Source: Harmothoe impar (taxonomy: Eukaryota; Annelida; Polychaeta; Phyllodocida; Polynoidae). From it: 64,000 nt of DNA. The stretch lies in contig OX381707.1 in assembly GCA_947462335.1 (NCBI GenBank), forward strand, positions 83,600,610 to 83,664,609. Direction: 5' to 3'. Position numbers and translations under genes: made by a program. Below the pieces are notes generated by a model, which was given only the letters and a program-made list of their open reading frames with translations, was not told the DNA's origin and searched no databases. Position 1 is the stretch's first letter; each line of letters starts with the position of its first letter. Positions 1 through 11,500 of the stretch are shown here, in pieces.

Positions 1-880
1 GTCTTCGACCTGCTTATAACCAAGGAATTTAATAGTTTTACAATTTTATTTTTAAAATCGTACATAGGGTTGACAGCTAAATGTGTCTCTTGGTACTGGG
101 AGGGAGGAGATTTACAACAAGACACATCACACAAATGAAGATATAATAATAAATCATTTTATTCATAACAAATGTCATCTTTGCCCCCCGTTCCCGTATC
201 TCGGTATCTCTATAGGCTACGGTACAGAGTAACTCACAGACCTTGTACAATCTCATCAACTCATCTCATGATCTGTTTACAAAACGTACCCTTTATAAAT
301 GTGAACAAATAACCAGCTTTACAACAATACCCACTACCCTGTGGACACTCATCTGCCACCAATGTCTTCATTTCAAAATTATTTGAAAGTCAATGACTCC
401 CAAGACCAAGGTCATCATTCATTACACATTTTGTATTATTTGTACACCATCTTAAACAAATGTCACTTTGTGAGTTGACTTTATAATGGCTTTAGTATTA
501 CCCTCCCCTATCATGCCAACATTAAATGGTGCCACTTGGCTATGTCCAAACACACAGACAGTGAAGCCATCTAAACATTGAAGGACACACGTGTTTGCTG
601 TTTGACCTTTTGGTTCTGGCACTCATCAATGCAGCATGCTGTTCTGTTCAAGCCTGTGGAAGCTATTGACTGTAATCTAAGATACATAGCAGTATGAATA
701 TATATACTCATGTAATATTGTATTAGTTAGTAGACCCATACCCAAATGTTGTTAGTTTATGTACTCAAACTGTTACATTGTAGAACAATCTCCAACGGAA
801 TTCAAGTGTGGCTTATTTTGTGTTATCGTTGTGCAATGTGTCAAGTATGTTTCAAATGATGTGCCCTAACTTCCATACCT
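1..880. other. intergenic, nothing recognised
   Basis: AT-rich DNA without a convincing open frame, splice-bounded exon or terminal inverted repeat. The short minus-strand ORF at 77-259 has no recognisable domain and is probably chance. Confidence 0.5.
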
Positions 881-882
881 TA

Positions 883-1346
883 GGCCACACTTTTTTTATT
901 ATTTGGGTTACGGACACCTCAGAAATTTTTCAACGCACAGAGGACGAAATAAAAAAAAGTAAAAATAAAATAAAAGGGTAGAGGGATTTTATTTATTTTG
1001 TGTACGGACTGTTTGGATATCCAAATGTTGGAGGGGAAAATAAAATACAAAGCCAAGGACAGAGATACACAAATATTTGATTGAACGGAAATTTTGAAAA
1101 ATATATTAAAGAATTGAGAAAATTAAAATTCTCATTTTATCCAGATGAAAGGTAGAAAGCAGTCTTTGCATCAATTTCAGCTTTCTAATGGTATATCACA
1201 CTATACATCTTTTTTTTTCTTTTCTATGAGATACAGATCGGAGGGAATAAAAAAAAAAGTGCCATTTCCAAATTTTATTTTTATTCTGATTTTGGCCTTT
1301 CCTAGTGCGGCGGGCCCGTAACCCAAATAATAAAAAAAGTGTGGCC
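883..1346. mobile_element. MITE, GGCCACAC termini, TTA target duplication
   Basis: The left end GGCCACACTTTTTTTATTAT is mirrored at the right end (AAAAAAAGTGTGGCC), and the inverted repeat continues inward through GGGTTACGG/CCGTAACCC. The element is flanked by TTA on both sides (880-882 and 1347-1349). A 3-bp TWA duplication is typical of PIF/Harbinger elements. No coding capacity is seen. A half copy of the same end lies near 22786. Confidence 0.75.
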
Positions 1347-1658
1347 TTATAATCTAAATAGCTCTACAACTTGAGCCTAGTATTTCTTTTTACTATAAGT
1401 GAAACCCCGATTGAATGCATACTATACCATATATTTATAGTATTATAGTGATATCTAGTGTACAATTATTACTATTGGCAGAGGGTGAAAGGCGGTTTTG
1501 AAATTTAGCTCAGTGGTAAAACTGACTTGTGTAGAGCTAGGTAAACCCGACGTGACTCATCTTTAGTGGACAGTGGAGGGTGTGACCCCAGACGTAAACC
1601 CTCAGTAGTGGCTGGTAGACAGACAGGACTACAGGACACAGGTACAGACAGGGGTATA

Positions 1659-1963
1659 CCGTATTCGACGTAATAAGCGCCCTGGCCGCTTAAAATATTA
1701 TTTTAAGTGAAAGAATCAGCCTCTAATATTCATTCTAATAAGGGCCCCCCATGGCTGTCATATTCAGACCTCAGTGGCATCTAGGAGGCTTCTTACACCC
1801 TTATTACTTCACACTTGGCTTGGCCTTAACACCTGCATAGGTTACGCACAGGTGAGAAAATCAATGACATAATCGCAGAAACACATTAAAAAATCAGGGG
1901 GGAAATCTGAAAAAAGGGGGGGGGCGCTTATTAGGGGGAGGGCGCTTATTGCGTCAAATACGG
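1659..1963. mobile_element. MITE with TA target duplication
   Basis: The termini CCGTATTCGACGTAATAAGC and GCTTATTGCGTCAAATACGG are imperfect inverted repeats. Both are flanked by TA (1657-1658, 1964-1965), as in Tc1/mariner-type insertions. The interior is non-coding with poly-G/C runs. Confidence 0.7.
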
Positions 1964-2008
1964 TACAGGTACACTACTACACATGTAACAGTCGCGGAAA
2001 AGTCATCT

Positions 2009-2081
2009 GGAGAAAGCAGGACTCGAACCCATGACCTTTAGATCCATGAACCTGCTGTTCTACCGACTGAGCTATTTCCTC
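2009..2081 (-). tRNA. tRNA-like sequence, probably a pseudogene or SINE head
   Basis: The minus strand shows a good pol III A box (TAGCTCAGTCGG) and B box (GGTTCGAGTCC) at tRNA spacing, and a loop that would hold a CAT anticodon. The anticodon stem does not pair properly, the T stem is weak, and the acceptor stem (GAGGAAA/TTTCTCC) has a mismatch and a wobble pair. A functional tRNA is therefore unlikely; a decayed tRNA or tRNA-derived SINE fits better. Confidence 0.5.
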
Positions 2082-2221
2082 TTCTGATAACTTGACCGCT
2101 ATGTACGTTACTTGACCGAGCCGACAAGACGTTGCACCCTGCCTCAAGGCGCTATTCACTACTTCATTCCCTAACCGCGCCGTTAGGGGTGGAATTTCAA
2201 ATTGTGTATCTACCATAAAAC

Positions 2222-2415
2222 ATTGTGTAAAAGCCGCGGCTTGTACGCGAGTCAGATTGCCAGTGCGGCTTATACAATCTGCCCAGAGTGAGGGTGCGGC
2301 TTATACGCGAGTTTTAGCTATTATAATACAGTACAAAAGTCACCATAATCAGACCGCCAGTGCGGCTTATAGGATCGGCCTAAAGTCTGGGTGCGGCTTA
2401 TATGCAAGTTAGGCT
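2222..2415. repeat. degenerate copies of the GCGGCTTATA MITE family
   Basis: Several spaced copies of GTGCGGCTTATA and ACGCGAGT resemble the interior of the TA-flanked MITEs at 29754-29976 and 17002-17210. Clear outer ends are lost, so this is probably a truncated and rearranged fragment. Confidence 0.45.
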
Positions 2416-2460
2416 TATGGCTGTGTCTCACGACCTTGGGACAATGTTTCTGTCTCTGAC

Positions 2461-2503
2461 CGGGTGCCGTCTCTGACCGGGTGCCGTCTCTGACCGGCTT
2501 GGC
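2461..2503. repeat. short tandem repeat
   Basis: Three near-perfect copies of the 17-bp unit CTGACCGGGTGCCGTCT. Confidence 0.7.
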
Positions 2504-3111
2504 TTGATATGGTCAAAATACCAACAGCAGGAGGCTAATTATAACTATAATTATGATTATGTAACAACCGCCATAACGTTTTTCTAAATCCTTATATATA
2601 TATGAGTACAATTCTTTTTAAAACACCTTTTTTCTGACAAGATGTTACTGAAGCATCTTGCATCCAATACAGTACTGCAACAGCAAAATATTTGGACAAA
2701 AATGGGTAGAGAATGCGCGCGTAAATTAATTTCTGTTTTAGCTTTTTTAGTTTGAAATAATTTCTTAAGCGTTTGAATACGGTACATGGAATCATACAAC
2801 ACTCAGACCCTGTTCTATGTTGTATATTGTTCACAATGGTAGACTGGGGTTGGGTATGAAACTTATCTCCTCACTGGTCTCATGTTCACAGTGGTACATG
2901 GGGGTAGGGTATGAAGCTGACAATCTCCAGGCTGTATAAGTATTACACATGGTCCCACTCACTATAAGTATAATATATCACATCTAGCAATGTCTTATCT
3001 AAAACAAACAATACATGCTTCATATTTACTTGGTCCTCTTGTCATCTTTAACATTCAATTAAATCTGCAGCTTTTGTATGCAGCGCAAGACAGTTAATAT
3101 ACAATGGCATC

Positions 3112-3298
3112 TGGGGTATTCAGACTTTAAGTGTTAGCCTATCTGGGATATGCAGACTTAAGTGTTAGCCTATCGGGGGTATTCAGACTTAAGTGTTAGC
3201 CTATCGGGGGTATTCAGACTTAAGTGTTAGCCTATCGGGGGTATTCAGACTTAAGTGTTAGCCTATCTGGGGTATTCAGACTTAAGTGTTAGCTTGTG
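3112..3298. repeat. 31-bp minisatellite, about six copies
   Basis: The unit contains GTATTCAGACTTAAGTGTTA followed by GCCTATCGGGG; the first and last copies diverge. It lies downstream (3') of the CCDC50 stop codon on the gene's strand, so it could be in a long 3' UTR or simply intergenic. Confidence 0.8.
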
Positions 3299-3299
3299 G

Positions 3300-4890
3300 T
3301 GGCATCTGGGAGTGTAGCCAGAGATGCAGCCAGTCATTCTGACAGGCAGTAGGACAAGCCAGCCTAGCAGCCTCTTAGCCGGCTATAGGCTGTATCCGGC
3401 ACGTTTTCACAAAGACTGTGAGCGGTGATGAGGGACACGTGGTATAAAGGGTACGCAGAAGGATTGTCCAGGTAGATCAGTTTACAACAGAGAAGGGTGG
3501 GTGTAGCCGGCAGAATAACTTACGACATCAGAGAACGTTACAAAATGGCGCCCACCACTACCGCCCCGACAGGTCAAGCTGTAGATGCTGCATCGTTAGT
3601 CTATGTACAGAACAGTATTAACAGCAAATCTCAGTAAAAATATATACACACATAGAATGTACATCAGATCTGGTATCGGGCGGGGAGCGGTCCTTACCCA
3701 ACAACAGGGGAGGGTTCGGGGGAGTTTTGGCGGAGGGCGAAATAATGTCAGCCGTTTTCCCGGTAAAAGCCTGCATGTTACTATTCGGGACCAGCACATT
3801 AGGTTATGGAGGCCGCTATCTTGGTTAAGAGCAATGCATTGTGGTTAGGCCCCCGACTCCAGAGCAGTGCATCGTGGGTGAATTTCTTATCAGTCCCTTT
3901 GTTCTAGGTGTGAGAAGATGGGATTAGCTTGATAAGGAGATAAGGGTTTAGCCCCACGACTACCTGAGATACCAGGATGTGCTAGTTCGGTATAGTTCAG
4001 AGGAGGGTTGTAATATTACGACCCCTCTCCCCCTGTTGTTAAATAATGAGCACCCCCCTCCACACACAGGTTACATAGGCAGTGTTAATGTATACAAATC
4101 TCATACTTGACCCTAAATAAAATATCTCATGTGGTTCATTCAAGACATAGAGTGTGTAAATGGCCCTGTAAGTGATACAAGATATATATACTCTATACCA
4201 AATATCAATATATATATATATGGTTCTATATAAGTGATACAATAATGTATTCATGCACCCGCTGCATGACGAGCGCTGTACCATGATTCGTTGTCTGCTT
4301 CCATGAAATGTTTGTAACACATCACGGGAATAATCTCAGCAGAGAATGTAACATTGAGTTCAGCAGCGACAAATTGGCTATTTCATGTCCTTATATGGTA
4401 TTGCAACATGACTTTATAGAAAATGTTCAAGTTTATAACTTCACAATGTTCACATATATGTGTAAGCAGGGCTCAGCTAAGGGGCACCTTTGGGTGAATA
4501 TCATATCTAGCATCGCAGAACAAAATTTTGTATAAACTGTATAATATGAAGTTTGCTGCGACTTAAGCTCACCCGTAAGCATGTCACATGTATATTCACA
4601 ACAATGAGGAACATTCACAAACTGGTACAAATACCCCTCTGTAGTTCACCCTTAACAGAACTCAGTGTAAACTCTTAGTACCGAACAGAAGAGGGAAGAC
4701 CACAACGCAGGAGTATTACAACTTGTAAATCTCTCTTACAAAATAAAAGTATTAAATATATTCTACAACTACTAAAGCAATATGTTTGTAATATAAAACT
4801 CAGACAGGTTGTCACGATCTGTGATGCCCAGTTTAAGTTGAGACACTCTGTAGCCTTCTCAACAACCAACACAATTAATCTCTGGTTTCC
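3300..4890. other. no gene recognised
   Basis: Mixed sequence with a short AT microsatellite near 4209-4221. Short ORFs on both strands have no recognisable domains. This is downstream of CCDC50 and may include 3' UTR. Confidence 0.4.
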
Positions 4891-4892
4891 AG

Positions 4893-5430
4893 TTACCATG
4901 GTTACAGCTGGTGTTTATTTACCATGGTTACAGCTTGTGTTTACAGTTACCATGGTTACAGCTGGTGTTTATTTACCATGGTTACAGCTGGTGTTTAAAG
5001 TTACCATGGTTACAGCTGGTGTTTATTTACCATGGTTACAGCTGGTGTTTCCAGTTACCATGGTTACAGCTGGTGTTTATTTACCATGGTTACAGCTGGT
5101 GTTTATTTACCATGGTTACAGCTGGTGTTTATTTACCATGGTTACAGCTGGTGTTTAAGGTTACCATGGTTACAGCTAATGTTTACAGTTATCATGGTTA
5201 CAGCTGGTGTTTACAGTTATCATGGTTACAGCCAATTTGTGTTTAGAGTTGCCATGGTTATTGCTTTTTACCTTTAGCTACCATGGTTACTACTGTTTAC
5301 AGTTTGTTGTGTCAGTTGCCATGGTTACTGTGGACAGTTGTTTAGTTGCTATGGTAACTGCTGTTTACAGTTGCCATGGTTACTGTTTGTTGTGGAGAGT
5401 TGTTTAGTTGCTGTGGTTACTGCTGTTTAC
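4893..5430. repeat. minisatellite covering the CCDC50 3' UTR and stop codon
   Basis: About twenty units of roughly 23-29 bp built around CCATGGTTACAGCTGGTGTT, becoming more diverged towards 5430. On the minus strand the last CCDC50 codons (TGT AAA CAG CAG TAA) lie inside the most diverged units. Six units contain TTTATT on the plus strand, which reads AATAAA in the gene's direction, so the array offers repeated poly(A) signals. ORFs of 66-122 aa across it are repeat artefacts. Confidence 0.85.
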
Positions 5431-5562
5431 AGTTGCTGTTCTTGTTCTTGCCGGACCCCTTCTTCTCCTTGCCTTTTTTCGGTATGGTGTTCCTGCGCTG
5501 GCCGGCTACAGGAGAGAAGTCGCCGACCTCAGCGTATTGTTCATCCCCGGGGCTGCCTGGAC
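5417..5562 (-). CDS. ccdc50: CCDC50 exon 13 (terminal coding exon)
   Basis: The acceptor is CTCCCTCCAG at 5563 and upward. The exon enters in phase 1 and encodes about 48 residues beginning GPGSPGDEQYAEVGDF and ending in a Lys/Asn-rich tail (KKGKEKKGSGKNKN, then SNCKQQ). The stop TAA is at 5417-5419. The last codons come from a minisatellite unit. Confidence 0.8.
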
Positions 5563-8500
5563 CTGGAGGGAGGAAGGGTTGGTGTCAGTACTGGTTACAC
5601 ACATGGAGTAACAGTAACAGGCTGGTGTCAGTATTTACTTGGTTACACACAGGCTGACAGACATGGAGTAATAACTGTCATCTACAAGACACAATACACA
5701 TTCTGATTCAGGAGTATTTAGCTGTATAAATGTATGCTTTATAACACACTACAAATCTTGTATAAAATACTGTTCTGATTGCTTTCATTAAAGTCCCATG
5801 ACTTAAAATGGCAGATTTCAGGCTTCAAAATGTCATTAGTGCAATAAATATCTCATTGGTACTTCAAATAAAACCTATCATGGTTCGTCAAATAATTCCC
5901 CAACAACTAATGTATGAGACAACTCAAGCTACAAGAAACTACAAATGTAAATCACGGTGCGGTTTCTATATGTCATGGCGCATGTTGCCGACGTACCACA
6001 CACTCCTCATGCACCCCGTAGGATACCGTGCCGCCTACCTACATACTACACACCCTAAAACCTATGTTATATGCACAATTCTCATATGTTTGTCAATGGA
6101 TTTCGCTCGGAATTTGCAAATTTCTTTCTTTTTTGAACAAGTTTTTCTTCTAGTAAATCCCCCAGATCAATCAACACATTTTTATGATTTGGGTCCACAA
6201 AGAACTTTTGTCAGAGGCTGGGTAAAAAAAATAGAAAGAGAAAGTCGCTTGTACCACTTTTCCACCTACAAAATCCATTGACAAAAAAAATCTTTAAAAA
6301 AAAAAGAAAGAAGAAACATTCCCTCGCTCGCACCATTTTTTGAAAAGTGAAATAACTTTTGGTGTGGCATTATTAATTTCATCCCCTAAAACTGACATTA
6401 GGCATGCAGCGGAATCCCAAAAAGTAATGACAAATAGGTCATCATCTGTGCACCCTGGTATACACATAATATACATTAGTCTACAAGAGGCATTAAAGTT
6501 AGTGTATCCGATGGTTGAGACTCAAAATTCTTTCTTTTCTAAGTTGGTCATATTGACCAAATATGGCCCATTGAAAATACACTGTAAATGCCTGGGCCTC
6601 ATGGGAGAGTTTTTCCTAAGCTTTTACTAGCCATGGATAACAGTTGAGTGCCCCCTATCCCCTTAATGTTATACTTTGACAGTCTTTGAACATCTTTAGA
6701 ATTTGGTCGGATATATAACCCTTTACGGACTGGACAGTGCTTTAATGAGCTATATCCTTTATTGCCATGATGCACTACTGAATTCGTGGCGAGTTACTGA
6801 CCAAGAATGCATTCATGCATCATGAGGACAAAGGACATAATAAGTAGTTACCGTAGAACCCCACCTTTAAGATGATCCTGCCTTTAAGACAACCCCCCAA
6901 CTTGAGAAAAAAAAAGTCTTATATAAAAGAAGTATGACATATTTGAAAACTCCACCTTTAAGACGACCCGAATCTGTCTTGTAGGAAAAATAAATCCCAA
7001 AATTAATCCGTCTTACAGGTGGGGTATGCATAATGCAGTCATCATAAGTTCACTCTCTACATTAACTACATGGCACACTATGACATTCACTACCATCTAA
7101 ATTCACTGTTAGTCTTCGTTGCATTTATGTAAAGTGCAGCAGCCAAATGTACAAAACAGCCGAGAGCTAAATATTGTCTACCTCCATCGTCGTAACCAAA
7201 AACCTCTGTCGCTGTTAGAAATAAACGTGGAAAACAAAACTATGATACACATAAAACTGAAACTGAAATCTAATACAGTAAGTAAGATGAGCATGCAGAG
7301 TTCCCGTAACCACGGTAAATAAAACAGTTTAAACCACAGCGGAGGGGTTAGACAAAGGATTTCATACCTTGGTTATTTCTACTTAGACTCACATAACCTT
7401 ACTACTGTGGTTTAAAATAGATAGACAATGGTTATGAAAAGGTATGTAGATTATCCACAGCTTACTGGTAGGGCGACTTGGGCTTCGCCCTCGTCTGGCC
7501 CAACCAGCAAGCTGTGGTTAATTCTACATACCTTTTCATAACCATAGTCTATCTATTACATAATCTAACGTAACCACTGGCAAATAAAACAGTAACATCT
7601 AACCTAACCACCGGTAAATAAAACAGTAACATCTAACATAACCACTGTAAATAAAAAGACAAAACTCCACCCAATGTACATCATGCTTCACTCATTGAAA
7701 TTGGGGCGTATCACACGAAACCGAAGGCTAAGTGTGATACACCCTGGCGTCAATGAGTGATGTATGATGTACATGTATGTTAATAAGTGGGGTTTTGTGT
7801 TTATTACATGGCCCACTGTCCTAAAGTGAAGAAACTTGGAGGCCCTGCCGTATAGCATTGCTGTACTCCATGGGGGCATGGAGGTCCCATAGGCTTAACA
7901 TAGAAGAGGCCGTACCACCGGGTAATAAAAAATAAATCTGACACAACCACCGATAAATAAAACAGTATTCTAACATAAAACACTGGTAAAAAAAACACAT
8001 AGTAACATCCTATCTAGCCACTGTCTGCGAAAACAACAAGTGCACAACTCTAGATCCTAACCTATCAGGGATGCCAAGTTACCTCACTCTAAAATCGTAT
8101 TTCTTACAATTTTTGGACCCTAAAATCGTAATAAATTTTGGCTAAAATCGTAACAAAAATCGTAACAAAAATCGTAACATTAAAATGACATTTCTAAAGG
8201 GTCAGCATGGTGCATCAAATGATTCTCATGATTCATTAAAGTCGTTATCTGGCTCATCATACATGATCTATCATTTCTTAATCGTAATTTGATAATCAAA
8301 ATCGTAATGGGCGTAATAGGGGTCAAAAATCGTAAAATTACGAAAAAATCGTAACACTTGGCATCCCTGGACCTATGCCTACCATGGAAGTATAATAGTT
8401 AACCCTTTAAGGACGGCATGTTGTCTTAATGCATGTCGACCATCGTGATACAGCAATGCTGCCCTGGCGAGTGACTCGCTAGAACTTGCATTGTGCATCA

Positions 8501-11500
8501 CGCTGACCTTCTGGTAGTGTATCAATCCCATAGGGTCATTATAAGGCTTGAATGTAGCCCTGGCAGGTTACTTGCCAGATCTGCACTCATACATCATGCT
8601 GACATAAGGTATAGTGCATTACCGCACCATGCGGCCCTTAAAGGGTTGTGTAGAGGGTGCCGTGCGGGCTAACCTTTGCGGCCGTTTGCTGCCTGTGGAG
8701 GGTCATTCTCTTCTTCTGTCAAGTCAAAGTGGGCACATTGTTATCATCAACTTCTAAGGGAGTGATAATTTTTTAACAACAGGGGGGTGAGTGGTGGGTT
8801 TCCGCGCGAAGCACGCGAAATTTCTTACACCCTCCCCGGTCAAGGGGTCAAAATCTTTTACCCCCCCCTTTACGGTTGATTGATTGATTGATTGATTGGG
8901 TTCTTTAACGTCCAAGTGTACTTTGACGCCTGGGACATATCTCAAGTTGGCAAGGAGTCATCCACAAATAGTGGTAGTCTGCCTTGCAGTAGTAGGACAG
9001 GTATTTATATGCTGCATGCCCAATACAGCAGTGACTGAATCTATGGATGATCGAATCTATGAAATGAATGACCGCATCTATGAGGTGAGGGAGAAAATCG
9101 CTACCGGGGCACATCCCCTACTCTTTTCGAAGGATAGCAAGTGTTCTTTTATTTGCCTGGTCCTACCCACCTGGGCTAGTACCATGGTAGGCAGGGCCAG
9201 ACAAACCACGGCCTTTGACATCTCAGACGTGGGTCACTGAGGAGGAGTCCCATGCCAGACCACCAGCAAGAAGGCCCGGGCCCGCGCATATGGGCAGCGG
9301 TTGCCAAACAGCTTACGTGACTGATCACAGCAGTAAGGCACGAGACCCCTCAAGTTTTGTCGCCTTTTACGAATCCGGTATGCCCATTGGTATTGTGGAA
9401 GGCTCCCGATGAAGTTATTCTACTCCTTCATGCCCCCACCATGAAGGTCCCCACTAACACAGGGGGACCCCCCCCCCCCCCCGGGGCGAAAATCGGTGTG
9501 CGCTTTGAGGCCCTTTGAGGCATAGTAATGCGCTGGCTTTTTGGCTCAAAACAGGTAAAAAAATTTTGACCCCCCCCAAGAGGGGTCCAAATTTTTTCAC
9601 CCCCCGGTCAAGGGGTCAACATTTTTTTGCCCCCCCCCCCGCTGTTGTTAAAAAATGATCACTCCCCAAGTTTCATGAGCATATAGTCTCAAATTTATTA
9701 CAAACATTTTCAGAAATTCTTAGTGAGGACCCAAGATAATTTTTGTAGAAGGGTTTCCTTACCTGTGGGGGGCATGCGTTGTGCAGACAGCTGCAGGTCG
9801 GGTAGAGGTTGTTGTGGCTCCGGCTCTGGGCGGCGCTGGTGGTCGTAGCCGCCCCGCTGCATGGTGGGGTCAAGGTCAGCAAACAGGTTGTTGGGGCTGC
9901 CTGCTGCCGGCCTGTGAGGAGGGGTGAAGGACGTTAATTACAACACGGCAACCTACTTAAGGTCCTCAGCACCAAGATTCTCAGCACTAAGGCCCTCACC
10001 ACTCAGGTCGAGGCCCTCAGCACTGAGGCCCTCAGGTCTAAGGCTCTCAGCTCTAAGGTCCTCAGGTATAAGGCCCTCAGCTCTAAGGCCCTCAGCACTA
10101 AGGCCCTTAAGTCTAAGGCCTTAAGAACTAAGGTCCTCAGCCCTAAAGCTCCCAGCACTAAAGGGCTCAGCACTAAGGCCCTCAGCACTAAGGCCCTCAG
10201 CATTAAGGCCCTCAGCACTAAGGCCCTCAGCATTAAGGCCCTCAGTACTAAGGCCCTCAGCACTAAGGCCCTCAGCATTAAGGCCCTCAGCACTAAGGCC
10301 CTCAGCATTAAGGCACTCAGCACTAAGACCCTCAGTACTAAGGACCTCAGCACTAAGGCCCTCAGCACTAAGGACCTCAGCACTAATGCCCTCAGCACTA
10401 AGGCCCTCAGCACTAAGGCCCTTAGCACGCAGGGCCTCAAGTCTGAGATCCACAGGACATTGACTAATTCTTTTTCATACTAACTAATTTGTTTTTAGAA
10501 TATCATAATTTTTTATATATTTTTTAAAACTTGGATAACTGCATCGGTTCACATGAATAACATTTCATATCCAGTTTCTGGTAACATGAAACATGCCAAA
10601 GGGAAACGAGAGGAGCCAGCAGGCAGATGCTGAGAATTCAGACTGAGAGAAATGCAAACCATGCACAGTAAAGCTTGGCATAGCAAGCAGTTTGACCACA
10701 TCCTCAGTGACATAAAACTGGTACCAGGCCACAGCACCCTCTGAAAGGTCCTCAGGGCTAAGACCTCCAGATTTAAGGCCCTCGGAATAAAATGCCTTAA
10801 GTCTTAGGCCCTCAGGTCTAAGGCCCTCAGCACTAAAGCCCTTGGGTCTAAGGCCCTCAGGTCTTAAACATTTAGGTCTAAGGCCCTCAGACCTAAGGCC
10901 CTTAGGTCTAAAGTAAGGCCCTCAGGTTTAAAATAAGGCCCTCAGGTTTAAAATAAGACCCTCAGGTTTAAAATAAGGCCCTCAGGGGTAAGGCCCTCAG
11001 GTCTAAAGTAAGGCCCTCAGGTCTAAAGTAAGGCCCTCAGGTCTAAAGTAAGACCCTCATGTTTAAAATAAGGCCCTCAGGTCTAAAGTAAGGCCCTCAG
11101 GTCTAAAGTAAGGCCCTCAGGTTTAAAATAAGGCCCTCAGGAGTACCAAGTGGCCTGTATTAGTACAACACCAGACGGGGGGTTAGCTCAGGGCGGGTGG
11201 TAGCGGCATTACTTGTAGGTGGTGGGTCCCTCCGTGTTAGAGTTAGTGTTAGTGTTGTAGGGCGACGTCTGTGTGGGGCTGCCGCTGTCCCCGCTCTCGT
11301 AGCTCTCCCGGCTGGCCTGCCGGGCGTGCCCCGTGTAGCGCTGGTCCTCCCCGTGCGGGGCGTGCTGCGAGCGGGCGGGCGGCGGGTGGGACGGCAACGG
11401 GGGCGCCTGCATCCGCGGTATGGACGTCCAGGGCTGCTCATACAGGTCCTCATCCCGGGGGTCGCTGTGGGGGTCACGGTGGTGCTGCTGGGGGTCCCCA

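Noticed and set aside
1505..1560. Second tRNA-like segment (TTTAGCTCAGTGGT)
   Set aside because: It has an A-box-like start, but no B box and no foldable cloverleaf were found.
5808..6281. 157-aa plus-strand ORF
   Set aside because: No recognised domain, no splice context, and it lies antisense in a CCDC50 intron.
10003..10453. Leu/Arg-rich and Glu/Gly-rich minus ORFs of 145 and 110 aa
   Set aside because: Produced by a 15-bp tandem repeat that keeps several frames open; it lies in CCDC50 intron 10.
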